In this document: positions 21,880-35,034 of the stretch, piece by piece
Layout of the letters: every line of letters starts with the position of its first letter
How positions within the stretch are numbered: the stretch's first letter is position 1
Source of the DNA: Euonymus europaeus
Lineage: Eukaryota > Streptophyta > Magnoliopsida > Celastrales > Celastraceae
DNA length: 64,000 bases
Assembly (NCBI GenBank): GCA_963580455.1
Contig: OY756958.1
Coordinates: forward strand, 17,806,501 to 17,870,500
Direction of reading: 5' to 3'
Made by a program: the position numbers and the translations under genes
The notes under the pieces: generated by a model
The model's database searches: none
Told to the model about the DNA's origin: nothing
What the model saw: the letters and a program-made list of their open reading frames with translations, nothing else

Positions 21880-24800
21880 GAAGCTTATAATCGTAAAATT
21901 TGACATAGAATAACAATAAAAAGTGTACACCGAGCAATTTTGATAGTCCGATGTTGCACAACTCTCTCTATGGAGGTGCTTCTAACGTTTTTGTCCATTT
22001 GTTTTGTAAAGTTGGTGTTTTCACATCCAAATAATCTAGGAAGCATATACTCGTAAAATTTGACATAGAAGAACAATAAAAAGTGCACACCGAGCGACTT
22101 TGATGATTAGAAGTTTCTCAACTCTCTTTATGAAGGAGCTTTTGACGTTTTTGTCCATTTGTCTTGTGAAGTTGGTGTTTTCACATCGAAATAATCTAGG
22201 AAGCTTATACTCGTAAAATTTGACATAGAAGAACAATAAAAAGTGTACACCGAGCAACTTTGATAATCCGAAGTTGCGCAACTCACTCTATGGAGGAGCT
22301 TTAAACGGTTTTGTCCATTTGTCCTAGAAAGTTGGGGTTTTGGCATCGAAATAATCTACAAAGCTTATACTCGTAAAATTTGACGTAGAAGAACAATATA
22401 AAGTGTACAACGAGCAACATTAATGGTTTGGAATTGCTCAACTAACTATGAAGTAGCTTTTAACGGTTTTGCCCATTTTTTATTGATAGTTGGGGTTTTG
22501 GCGTCAAACTAATCCAGCAAGCATATACTCGTAAAATTTGACATAGAAGAACAATAAAAAGTGTACACCGAGCAACTTTGAAAGTCCGAAGTTGCACAAC
22601 TCTCTCTATGGAGGAGCTTTTAATGTTTTTGTCCATTTGTCATAGAAAGTTCGGGTTTTGGCATCATAATAATCCACAAAGCATATACTCGTAAAATTTG
22701 ACATAGAAGAACAATAAAAAGTGTACACCGAGCGACTTTGATGATTAGAAGTTGCACAACTCTCTCTATGGAGGAGCTTTTAACGTTTTTGTCCATTTGT
22801 CTTGTAAATTTGGTGTTTTCAAATCGAAATAATCTAGGAAGCTTATACTCATAAAAATTTGACATAGAAGAACAACAAAAACTGTACACCGAGCAATTTT
22901 GATAGTCCGAAGTTGCTCAACTCACTCTATGGAGGAGCTTTAAACGGTTTTGTCCATTTGTCCTTGAAAGTTGGGGTTTTGGCATCGAAATAATATAGGA
23001 AGCTTATACTCCTAAAATTTGACGTAGAAGAACAATAAAAAGTGTACAACGAGCAACTTTGATGGACTGGATTTGCTCAACTCACTATGAAGTAGCTTTT
23101 AACGGTTTTGCCCATTTTTGATTGATAGTTGCGGTTTTGGCATCAAACTAATCCATCAAGCATATACTCGTAAAATTTGACATAGAAGAACAACAAAAAG
23201 TGTACACCAAGAAACGTTTATAGTCCGAAGTTGCTCAACTTACTCTATGGAGGAGCTTTAAACGGTTTTGTCCATTTGTCCTTGAAAGTTGGGGTTTTGG
23301 CATCGAAATAATATAGGAAGCTTATACTCCTAAAATTTGACGTAGAAGAACAATAAAAAGTGTACAACGAGCAAATTTGATGGTCTGGATTTGCTCAACT
23401 CACTATGAAGTAGCTTTTAACGGTTTTGCCCATTTTTGATTGATAGTTGCGGTTTTGGCATCAAACTAATCCAGCAAGCATATACTCGTAAAATTTGACA
23501 TCGAAGAACAACAAAAAGTGTACACCAAGAAACTTTTATAGTCCGAAGTTGCTCAACTTACTCTATGGAGGAGCTTTAAACGGTTTTGTCCATTTGTCAT
23601 AGAAAGTTGGGGTTTTGGCATCGAAATAATCGTGGAAGCTTATACTCGTAAAATTTGACATAGAAGAACAATAAAAAGTGTACACCGAGCAACTTTGATA
23701 GTCCGAAGTTGCACAACTCTCTCTGTGGAGGAACTTTTAATGTTTTTGTACATTTGTCATAGAAAGTTAGGGTTTTGGCATCGAAATAATCTAGGATGCT
23801 TATAGTCGTAAAATTTGACATAGACGAACAATAAAAAGTGTACACCGAGCAACTTTTATGTTCTGAAGTTGCTCAACTCTCTCCATTGAGTAGCTTTAAA
23901 AGTTTTTGTCCATTTGTCATAGAAAGTTGGGGTTTTGGCATCGAAATAATCTTGGAAGCTTATACTCTTAAAATTTGACATAGAAAAACAATAAAAAGTG
24001 TACACCGAGCAACTTTTATGTTTTGAAGTTACTCAACTCTCTCTATAGAAAAGCTTTAAAAGTTTTTGTCCATTTGTCATAGAAAGTTGGGGTTTTGGCA
24101 TCGAAATAATCTTGAAAGCTTATACTCGTAAAATTTGACATAGAATAACAAAAAAAAGTGTACACCGAGCAACTTTTATGTTTTGAATTTGCTCAACTCT
24201 CTCTATTGAGTAGCTTTAAAAGTTTTTGTCCATTTGTCATAGAAAGTTAGGGTTTTAGCATCAAAAGAATCTAGGAAGTTTATAGTCGTAAAATTTGACA
24301 TAGAAGAACAATAAAAAGTGTACACCGAGCAATTTTGATAGTCCGAAGTTGCTCAACTCACTCTATGGAGGAGCTTTAAACGGTTTTGTCCATTTGTTTT
24401 GTAAAGTTGGTGTTTTCACATCGAAATAATCTAGGAAGCATATACTCGTAAAATTTGACATAGAAGAACAATAAAAAGTGCACACCGAGCGACTTTGATG
24501 ATTAGAAGTTGCTCAACTCTCTCTATGAAGGAGCTTTTAACGTTTTTGTCCATTTGTCTTGTGAAGTTGGTGTTTTCACATCGAAATAATCTAGGAAGCT
24601 TATACTCGTAAAATTTGACATAGAAGAACAATAAAAAGTGTTCACCGAGCAACTTTGATAATCCGAAGTTGCGCAACTCACTCTATGGAGGAGCTTTAAA
24701 CGGTTTTGTCCATTTGTCCTAGAAAGTTGGGGTTTTGGCATCGAAATAATCTAGGAAGCTTATACTCGTAAAATATGACATAGAAGAACAACAAAAAGTG

Positions 24801-25074
24801 TACACCGAGCAACTTTGATAGTCTGAAGTTGCTCAACTCACTCTATGGAGGAGCTTTAAACGGTTTTGTCCATTTGTCATAGAAAGTTGGGGTTTTGGCA
24901 TCGAAATAATCTAGGAAGCTTATACTCGTAAAATTTGACATAGAAGAACAATAAAAAGTGTACACCGAGCAACTTTGATAGTCCGAAGTTGCACAACTCT
25001 CTCTATGGAGGAGCTTTTAACGTTTTTGTCCATTTGTCATAGAAAGTTCGGGTTTTGGCATCGAAATAATCTAG
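21880..25074 (+). repeat. 3,195 bp higher-order unit, copy a (20 monomers)
   Basis: Aligns with about 25,075 onwards at an offset of 3,195 bp. Shared markers include GAGCAATTTTGATAG, GCACACCGAGCGAC, three short monomers, TATAGAAAAGC and GTGGAGGAAC. 3,195 is 20 monomers minus the deficits of the short c-type copies. Copy b has one monomer extra near 27,300-27,460 and one fewer near 27,780. Confidence 0.82.
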
Positions 25075-28000
25075 GATGCTTATAGTCGTAAAATTTGACA
25101 TAGAATAACAATAAAAAGTGTACACCGAGCAATTTTGATAGTCCGAAGTTGCACAACTCTCTCTATGGAGGAGCTTCTAACGTTTTTGTCCATTTGTTTT
25201 GTAAAGTTGGTGTTTTCACATCGAAATAATCTAGGAAGCATATACTCGTAAAATTTGACATAGAAGAACAATAAAAAGTGCACACCGAGCGACTTTGATG
25301 ATTAGAAGTTGCTCAACTCTCTCTATGATGGAGCTTTTGACGTTTTTGTCCATTTGTCTTGTGAAGTTGGTGTTTTCACATCGAAATAATCTAGGAAGCT
25401 TATACTCGTAAAATTTGACATAGAAGAACAATAAAAAGTGTACACCGAGCAACTTTGATAATCCGAAGTTGCGCAACTCACTCTATGGAGGAGCTTTAAA
25501 CGGTTTTGTCCATTTGTCCTAGAAAGTTGGGATTTTGGCATCGAAATAATCTACGAAGCTTATACTCGTAAAATTTGACGTAGAAGAACAATATAAAGTG
25601 TACAACGAGCAACATTAATGGTTTGGAATTGCTCAACTAACTATGAAGTAGCTTTTAACGGTTTTGCCCATTTTTTATTGATAGTTGGGGTTTTGGCGTC
25701 AAACTAATCCAGCAAGCATATACTCGTAAAATTTGACATAGAAGAACAATAAAAAGTGTACACCGAGCAACTTTGATAGTCCGAAGTTGCACAACTCTCT
25801 CTATGGAGGAGCTTTTAATGTTTTTGTCCATTTGTCATAGAAAGTTCGGGTTTTGGCATCAAAATAATCCACAAAGCATATACTCGTAAAATTTGACATA
25901 AAAGAACTATAAAAAGTGTACACCGAGCGACTTTGATGATTAGAAGTTGCTCAACTCTCTCTATGGAGGAGCTTTTAACGTTTTTGTCCATTTGTCTTGT
26001 AAATTTGGTGTTTTCAAATCGAAATAATCTAGGAAGCTTATACTCATAAAAATTTGACATAGAAGAACAACAAAAAGTGTACACCGAGCAATTTTGATAG
26101 TCCGAAGTTGCTCAACTCACTCTATGGAGGAGCTTTAAACGGTTTTGTCCATTTGTCCTTGAAAGTTGGGGTTTTGGCATCGAAATAATATAGGAAGCTT
26201 ATACTCCTAAAATTTGACGTAGAAGAACAATAAAAAGTGTACAACGAGCAACTTTGATGGTCTAGATTTGCTCAACTCACTATGAAGTAGCTTTTAACGG
26301 TTTTGCCCATTTTTGATTGATAGTTGCGGTTTTGGCATCAAACTAATCCATCAAGCATATACTCGTAAAATTTGACATAGAAGAACAACAAAAAGTGTAC
26401 ACCAAGAAACTTTTATAGTCCGAAGTTGCTCAACTTACTCTATGGAGGAGCTTTAAACGGTTTTGTCCATTTGTCCTTGAAAGTTGGGGTTTTGGCATCG
26501 AAATAATATAGGAAGCTTATACTCCTAAAATTTGACGTAGAAGAACAATAAAAAGTGTACAACGAGCAAATTTGATGGTCTGGATTTGCTCAACTCACTA
26601 TGAAGTAGCTTTTAACGGTTTTGCCCATTTTTGATTGATAGTTGCGGTTTTGGCATCAAACTAATCCAGCAAGCATATACTCGTAAAATTTGACATAGAA
26701 GAACAACAAAAAGTGTACACCAAGAAACTTTTATAGTCCGAAGTTGCTCAACTTACTCTATGGAGGAGCTTTAAACGGTTTTGTCCATTTGTCATAGAAA
26801 GTTGGGGTTTTGGCATCGAAATAATCTAGGAAGCTTATACTCGTAAAATTTGACATAGAAGAACAATAAAAAGTGTACACCGAGCAACTTTTATGTTCTG
26901 AAGTTGCACAACTCTCTCTGTGGAGGAACTTTTAATGTTTTTGTCCATTTGTCATAGAAAGTTGGGGTTTTGGCATCGAAATAATCTAGGATGCTTATAG
27001 TCGTAAAATTTGACATAGAAGAACAATAAAAACTGTACACCGAGCAACTTTTATGTTCTGAAGTTGCTCAACTCTCTCCATTGAGTAGCTTTAAAAGTTT
27101 TTGTCCATTTGTCATAGAAAGTTGGGGTTTTGGCATCGAAATAATCTTGGAAGCTTATACTCGTAAAATTTGACATAGAAAAACAATAAAAAGTGTACAC
27201 CGAGCAACTTTTATATTTTGAAGTTACTCAACTCTCTCTATAGAAAAGCTTTAAAAGTTTTTGTCCATTTGTCATAGAAAGTTGGGGTTTTGGCATCGAA
27301 ATAATCTAGGAAGCTTATACTCGTAAAATTTGACATAGAATAACAATAAAAAGTGTACACCGAGCAACATTTATGTTCTGAAGTTGCTTAACTCTCTCTA
27401 TTGAGTAGCTTTAAAAGTTTTTGTCCATTTGTCATAGAAAGTTGGGGTTTTGGCATCGAAATAATCATGAAAACTTATACTCGTAAAATTTGACATAGAA
27501 TAACAAAAAAAAGTGTACACCGAGCAACTTTTATGTTTTGAATTTGCTCAACTCTCTCTATTGAGTAGCTTTAAAAGTTTTTGTCCATTTGTCATAGAAA
27601 GTTCGGGTTTTGGCATCAAAAGAATCTATGAAGTTTATAGTCGTAAAATTTGACATAGAAGAACAATAAAAAGTGTACACCGAGCAATTTTGATAGTCCG
27701 AAGTTGCTCAACTCACTCTATGGAGGCGCTTTAAACGGTTTTGTCCATTTGTTTTGTAAAGTTGGTGTTTTCACATCGAAATAATCTAGGAAGCTTATAC
27801 TCGTAAAATTTGACATAGAAGAACAATAAAAAGTGTTCACCGAGCAACTTTGATAATCCGAAGTTGCGCAACTCACTCTATGGAGGAGCTTTAAACGGTT
27901 TTGTCCATTTGTCCTAGAAAGTTGGGGTTTTGGCATCGAAATAATCTAGGAAGCTTATACTCGTAAAATATGACATAGAAGAACAACAAAAAGTGTACAC

Positions 28001-29095
28001 CGAGCAACTTTGATAGTCCGAAGTTGCTCAACTCACTCTATGGAGGAGCTTTAAACGGTTTTGTCCATTTGTCATAGAAAGTTGGGGTTTTGGCATCGAA
28101 ATAATCTAGGAAGCTTATACTCGTAAAATTTGACATAGAAGAACAATAAAAAGTGTACACCGAGCAACTTTGATAGTCCGAAGTTGCACAACTCTCTCTA
28201 TGGAGGAGCTTTTAACGTTTTTGTCCATTTGTCATAGAAAGTTCGGGTTTTGGCATCGAAATAATCTAGGATGCTTATAGTCGTAAAATTTGACATAGAA
28301 GAACAATAAAAAGTGTACACCGAGCAACTTTTATGGTCCGAAGTTGCTCAACTCTCTCTATGGAGTAGCTTTAAACGGTTTTGTTTATTTGTAATAGAAA
28401 GTTAGGGTTTTGGAATCGAAATAATCTAGAAAGCTTATACTCGTAAAATTTGACATAAAAGAACGATAAAAAGTGTACACCGAGCAACTTTGATAGTCCA
28501 AAGTTGCTCAACTCACTCTATGGAGGAGCTTTAAACGGTTTTGTCCATTTGTTATAGAAAGTTAGGGTTTTGGCATCGAAATAATCTAGAAGCTTATACT
28601 CGTAAAATTTGACGTAGAAGTACAATAAAAAGTGTACAATGAGCTACTTTGATGGTCCGGAATTCCTCAACTCTCACTATGAACTAGCTTTTAACGGTTT
28701 TGCTCATTTCTTATTGATAGTTGGGGTTTTGTCATCAAAATAATCCAGCAAGCATATACTCGTAAAATTTGACATAGAAGAACAACAAAAAGTGTACACC
28801 GATCAACTTTTATATTCCGAAGTTGCACAACTCTCTCTATGGAGGAGCTTTTAATGTTTTTTTCCATTTGTCATAAAAAGTTCGGGTTTTGGCATCGAAA
28901 TAATCTAGGAAGCTTATACTCGTAAAATTTGATATAGAATAACAATAAAAAGTGCACACCGAGCGACTTTGATGATTAGAAGTTGCGCAACTCATTCTAT
29001 GGAGGAGCTTTAAACGATTTTGTCCATTTGTCCTAGAAAGTTGGGGTTTTGGCATCGAAATAATCTACGAAGCTTATACTCGTAAAATTTGACGT
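23650..29095 (+). repeat. 5,754 bp segmental duplication, left copy
   Basis: From about 23,650 every marker is matched 5,754 bp downstream: TTGTACATTTGTC near 23,747/29,501, TATAGAAAAGC near 24,043/29,797, GAAGGAGCTTTTAACG near 24,527/30,281, GAGCAAATTTG near 26,565/32,319 and TATAAAAAG near 25,911/31,665. After a 1-bp deletion in this copy (TCTAGAAGC near 28,588) the offset becomes 5,755. Homology fails near 29,095. 5,754 is 36 monomers less 6 bp. Confidence 0.86.
26564..26591. other. Variant dyad with both arms changed (8-bp arms)
   Basis: Left arm GAGCAAAT (26,564-26,571) and right arm ATTTGCTC (26,584-26,591) pair perfectly over 8 bp. The parent c-type monomer has GAGCAACT with AATTGCTC, where one position is a C/A mismatch. 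Here both positions differ and pairing is restored. Identical copies at 23,369-23,396 and 32,318-32,345 arose by duplication, so they count as one event. Confidence 0.7.
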
Positions 29096-29403
29096 AGAAG
29101 AACAATAAAAAGTGTACACCGAGCAATTTTGATAGTCCGAAGTTGCACAACTCTCTCTATGGAGGAGCTTCTAACGTTTTTGTCCATTTGTTTTGTAAAG
29201 TTGGTGTTTTCACATCGAAATAATCTAGGAAGCATATACTCGTAAAATTTGACATAGAAGAACAATAAAAAGTGCACACCGAGCGACTTTGATGATTAGA
29301 AGTTGCTCAACTCTCTCTATGATGGAGCTTTTGACGTTTTTGTCCATTTGTCTTGTGAAGTTGGTGTTTTCACATCGAAATAATCTAGGAAGCTTATACT
29401 CGT
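29096..29403 (+). repeat. Linker monomers between the two 5.75 kb copies
   Basis: About two monomers that match 25,100-25,405 (GAGCAATTTTGATAG, then GCACACCGAGCGAC with GATGGAGCTTTTGACG near 29,321) and not the sequence beyond the end of the right copy. It appears to be a remnant of an older 3,195 bp unit caught at the junction. Confidence 0.7.
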
Positions 29404-32400
29404 AAAATTTGACATAGAAGAACAATAAAAAGTGTACACCGAGCAACTTTGATAGTCCGAAGTTGCACAACTCTCTCTGTGGAGGAACTTTTAATGTTTT
29501 TGTACATTTGTCATAGAAAGTTAGGGTTTTGGCATCGAAATAATCTAGGATGCTTATAGTCGTAAAATTTGACATAGACGAACAATAAAAAGTGTACACC
29601 GAGCAACTTTTATGTTCTGAAGTTGCTCAACTCTCTCCATTGAGTAGCTTTAAAAGTTTTTGTCCATTTGTCATAGAAAGTTGGGGTTTTGGCATCGAAA
29701 TAATCTTGGAAGCTTATACTCTTAAAATTTGACATAGAAAAACAATAAAAAGTGTACACCGAGCAACTTTTATGTTTTGAAGTTACTCAACTCTCTCTAT
29801 AGAAAAGCTTTAAAAGTTTTTGTCCATTTGTCATAGAAAGTTGGGGTTTTGGCATCGAAATAATCTTGAAAGCTTATACTCGTAAAATTTGACATAGAAT
29901 AACAAAAAAAAGTGTACACCGAGCAACTTTTATGTTTTGAATTTGCTCAACTCTCTCTATTGAGTAGCTTTAAAAGTTTTTGTCCATTTGTCATAGAAAG
30001 TTAGGGTTTTAGCATCAAAAGAATCTAGGAAGTTTATAGTCGTAAAATTTGACATAGAAGAACAATAAAAAGTGTACACCGAGCAATTTTGATAGTCCGA
30101 AGTTGCTCAACTCACTCTATGGAGGAGCTTTAAACGGTTTTGTCCATTTGTTTTGTAAAGTTGGTGTTTTCACATCGAAATAATCTAGGAAGCATATACT
30201 CGTAAAATTTGACATAGAAGAACAATAAAAAGTGCACACCGAGCGACTTTGATGATTAGAAGTTGCTCAACTCTCTCTATGAAGGAGCTTTTAACGTTTT
30301 TGTCCATTTGTCTTGTGAAGTTGGTGTTTTCACATCGAAATAATCTAGGAAGCTTATACTCGTAAAATTTGACATAGAAGAACAATAAAAAGTGTTCACC
30401 GAGCAACTTTGATAATCCGAAGTTGCGCAACTCACTCTATGGAGGAGCTTTAAACGGTTTTGTCCATTTGTCCTAGAAAGTTGGGGTTTTGGCATCGAAA
30501 TAATCTAGGAAGCTTATACTCGTAAAATATGACATAGAAGAACAACAAAAAGTGTACACCGAGCAACTTTGATAGTCCGAAGTTGCTCAACTCACTCTAT
30601 GGAGGAGCTTTAAACGGTTTTGTCCATTTGTCATAGAAAGTTGGGGTTTTGGCATCGAAATAATCTAGGAAGCTTATACTCGTAAAATTTGACATAGAAG
30701 AACAATAAAAAGTGTACACCGAGCAACTTTGATAGTCCGAAGTTGCACAACTCTCTCTATGGAGGAGCTTTTAACGTTTTTGTCCATTTGTCATAGAAAG
30801 TTTGGGTTTTGGCATCGAAATAATCTAGGATGCTTATAGTCGTAAAATTTGACATAGAATAACAATAAAAAGTGTACACCGAGCAATTTTGATAGTCCGA
30901 AGTTGCACAACTCTCTCTATGGAGGATTTTCTAACGTTTTTGTCCATTTGTTTTGTAAAGTTGGTGTTTTCACATCGAAATAATCTAGGAAGCATATACT
31001 CGTAAAATTTGACATAGAAGAACAATAAAAAGTGCACACCGAGCGACTTTGATGATTAGAAGTTGCTCAACTCTCTCTATGATGGAGCTTTTGACGTTTT
31101 TGTCCATTTGTCTTGTGAAGTTGGTGTTTTCACATCGAAATAATCTAGGAAGCTTATACTCGTAAAATTTGACATAGAAGAACAATAAAAAGTGTACACC
31201 GAGCAACTTTGATAATCCGAAGTTGCGCAACTCACTCTATGGAGGAGCTTTAAACGGTTTTGTCCATTTGTCCTAGAAAGTTGGGGTTTTGGCATCGAAA
31301 TAATCTACGAAGCTTATACTCGTAAAATTTGACGTAGAAGAACAATATAAAGTGTACAACGAGCAACATTAATGGTTTGGAATTGCTCAACTAACTATGA
31401 AGTAGCTTTTAACGGTTTTGCCCATTTTTTATTGATAGTTGGGGTTTTGGCGTCAAACTAATCCAGCAAGCATATACTCGTAAAATTTGACATAGAAGAA
31501 CAATAAAAAGTGTACACCGAGCAACTTTGATAGTCCGAAGTTGCACAACTCTCTCTATGGAGGAGCTTTTAATGTTTTTGTCCATTTGTCATAGAAAGTT
31601 TGGGTTTTGGCATCAAAATAATCCACAAAGCATATACTCGTAAAATTTGACATAGAAGAACTATAAAAAGTGTACACCGAGCGACTTTGATGATTAGAAG
31701 TTGCTCAACTCTCTCTATGGAGGAGCTTTTAACGTTTTTGTCCATTTGTCTTGTAAATTTGGTGTTTTCAAATCGAAATAATCAAGGAAGCTTATACTCA
31801 TAAAAATTTGACATAGAAGAACAACAAAAAGTGTACACCGAGCAATTTTGATAGTCCGAAGTTGCTCAACTCACTCTATGGAGGAGCTTTAAACGGTTTT
31901 GTCCATTTGTCCTTGAAAGTTGGGGTTTTGGCATCGAAATAATATAGGAAGCTTATACTCCTAAAATTTGACGTAGAAGAACAATAAAAAGTGTACAACG
32001 AGCAACTTTGATGGTCTCGATTTGCTCAACTCACTATGAAGTAGCTTTTAACGGTTTTGCCCATTTTTTATTGATAGTTGCGGTTTTGGCATCAAACTAA
32101 TCCATCAAGCATATACTCGTAAAATTTGACATAGAAGAACAACAAAAAGTGTACACCAAGAAACTTTTATAGTCCGAAGTTGCTCAACTTACTCTATGGA
32201 GGAGCTTTAAACGGTTTTGTCCATTTGTCCTTGAAAGTTGGGGTTTTGGCATCGAAATAATATAGGAAGCTTATACTCCTAAAATTTGACGTAGAAGAAC
32301 AATAAAAAGTGTACAACGAGCAAATTTGATGGTCTGGATTTGCTCAACTCACTATGAAGTAGCTTTTAACGGTTTTGCCCATTTTTGATTGATAGTTGCG

Positions 32401-34850
32401 GTTTTGGCATCAAACTAATCCAGCAAGCATATACTCGTAAAATTTGACATAGAAGAACAATTAAAAGTGTACACCAAGAAACTTTTATAGTCCGAAGTTG
32501 CTCAACTTACTCTATGGAGGAGCTTTAAACGGTTTTGTCCATTTGTCATAGAAAGTTGGGGTTTTGGCATCGAAATAATCTAGGAAGCTTATACTCGTAA
32601 AATTTGACATAGAAGAACAATAAAAAGTGTACACCGAGCAACTTTGATAGTCCGAAGTTGCACAACTCTCTCTGTGGAGGAACTTTTAATGTTTTTGTCC
32701 ATTTGTCATAGAAAGTTGGGGTTTTGGCATCGAAATAATCTAGGATGCTTATAGTCGTAAAATTTGACATAGAAGAACAATAAAAACTGTACACCGAGCA
32801 ACTTTTATGTTCTGAAGTTGCTCAACTCTCTCCATTGAGTAGCTTTAAAAGTTTTTGTCCATTTGTCATAGAAAGTTGGGGTTTTGGCATCGAAATAATC
32901 TTGGAAGCTTATACTCGTAAAATTTGACATAGAAAAACAATAAAAAGTGTACACCGAGCAACTTTTATGTTTTGAAGTTACTCAACTCTCTCTATAGAAA
33001 AGCTTTAAAAGTTTTTGTCCATTTGTCATAGAAAGTTGGGGTTTTGGCATCGAAATAATCTAGGAAGCTTATACTCGTAAAATTTGACATAGAATAACAA
33101 TAAAAAGTGTACACCGAGCAACTTTTATGTTCTGAAGTTGCTTAACTCTCTCTATTGAGTAGCTTTAAAAGTTTTTGTCCATTTGTCATAGAAAGTTGGG
33201 GTTTTGGCATCGAAATAATCTTGAAAGCTTATACTCGTAAAATTTGACATAGAATAACAAAAAAAAGTGTACACCGAGCAACTTTTATGTTTTGAATTTG
33301 CTCAACTCTCTCTATTGAGTAGCTTTAAAAGTTTTTGTCCATTTGTCATAGAAAGTTCGGGTTTTGGCATCAAAAGAATCTATGAAGTTTATAGTCGTAA
33401 AATTTGACATAGAAGAACAATAAAAAGTGTACACCGAGCAAATTTGATAGTCCGAAGTTGCTCAACTCACTCTATGGAGGCGCTTTAAACGGTTTTGTCC
33501 ATTTGTTTTGTAAAGTTGGTGTTTTCACATCGAAATAATCTAGGAAGCTTATACTCGTAAAATTTGACATAGAAGAACAATAAAAAGTGTTCACCGAGCA
33601 ACTTTGATAATCCGAAGTTGCGCAACTCACTCTATGGAGGAGCTTTAAACGGTTTTGTCCATTTGTCCTAGAAAGTTGGGGTTTTGGCATCGAAATAATC
33701 TAGGAAGCTTATACTCGTAAAATATGACATAGAAGAACAACAAAAAGTGTACACCGAGCAACTTTGATAGTCCGAAGTTGCTCAACTCACACTATGGAGG
33801 AGCTTTAAACGATTTTGTCCATTTGTCATAGAAAGTTGGGGTTTTGGCATCGAAATAATCTAGGAAGCTTATACTCGTAAAATTTGACATAGAAGAACAA
33901 TAAAAAGTGTACACCGAGCAACTTTGATAGTCCGAAGTTGCACAACTCTCTCTATGGAGGAGCTTTTAACGTTTTTGTCCATTTGTCATAGAAAGTTCGG
34001 GTTTTGGCATCGAAATAATCTAGGATGCTTATAGTCGTAAAATTTGACATAGAAGAACAATAAAAAGTGTACACCGAGCAACTTTTATGGTCCGAAGTTG
34101 CTCAACTCTCTCTATGGAGTAGCTTTAAACGGTTTTGTTTATTTGTAATAGAAAGTTAGGGTTTTGGAATCGAAATAATCTAGAAAGCTTATACTCGTAA
34201 AATTTGACATAAAAGAACAATAAAAAGTGTACACCGAGCAACTTTGATAGTCCAAAGTTGCTCAACTCACTCTATGGAGGAGCTTTAAACGGTTTTGTCC
34301 ATTTGTTATAGAAAGTTAGGGTTTTGGCATCGAAATAATCTAGGAAGCTTATACTCGTAAAATTTGACGTAGAAGTACAATAAAAAGTGTACAATGAGCT
34401 ACTTTGATGGTCCGGAATTCCTCAACTCTCACTATGAACTAGCTTTTAACGGTTTTGCTCATTTCTTATTGATAGTTGGGGTTTTGTCATCAAAATAATC
34501 CAGCAAGCATATACTCGTAAAATTTGACATAGAAGAACAACAAAAAGTGTACACCGATCAACTTTTATATTCCGAAGTTGCACAACTCTCTCTATGGAGG
34601 AGCTTTTAATGTTTTTTTCCATTTGTCATAAAAAGTTCGGGTTTTGGCATCGAAATAATCTAGGAAGCTTATACTCGTAAAATTTGATATAGAATAACAA
34701 TAAAAAGTGCACACCGAGCGACTTTGATGATTAGAAGTTGCGCAACTCATTCTATGGAGGAGCTTTAAACGATTTTGTCCATTTGTCCTAGAAAGTTGGG
34801 GTTTTGGCATCGAAATAATCTACGAAGCTTATACTCGTAAAATTTGACGT
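29404..34850 (+). repeat. 5,754 bp segmental duplication, right copy
   Basis: Mirror of 23,650-29,095. It begins inside a chimeric monomer whose left part follows the GATGGAGC monomer and whose right part is GTGGAGGAAC/TTGTACATTTG (near 29,479-29,506). It ends near 34,850, after which this copy continues ACAATATAAAGTGTACAACG while the left copy continues ACAATAAAAAGTGTACACC. Differences between copies are few, for example TTATGTTTTG (near 32,965) against TTATATTTTG (near 27,211). Confidence 0.86.
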
Positions 34851-35034
34851 AGAAGAACAATATAAAGTGTACAACGAGCAACTTTGATGGTTTGGAATTG
34901 CTCAACTAACTATAAAGTAGCTTTTAACGGTTTTGCCCATTTTTATTGATAGTTGGGGTTTTGGCGTCAAACTAATCCAGCAAGCATATACTCGTAAAAT
35001 TTGACATAGAAGAACAATAAAAAGTGTACACCGA
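34851..35034 (+). repeat. Short c-type monomer between duplication blocks
   Basis: One short monomer (AACTAACTATAAAGTAGC, GCCCATTTTTATTGATAG) plus the start of the next. It contains one more T deletion in the T-run near 34,943 than its relatives at 22,480 and 25,678. It separates the 5.75 kb pair from the 3.5 kb pair. Confidence 0.7.

Noticed and set aside
29225..29599. Longest minus-strand ORF (124 codons)
   Set aside because: It spans about 2.3 monomers in three successive frames of the same satellite and is formed at a duplication junction. The repeated phrases in its translation are the same monomer segments seen in the other ORFs.
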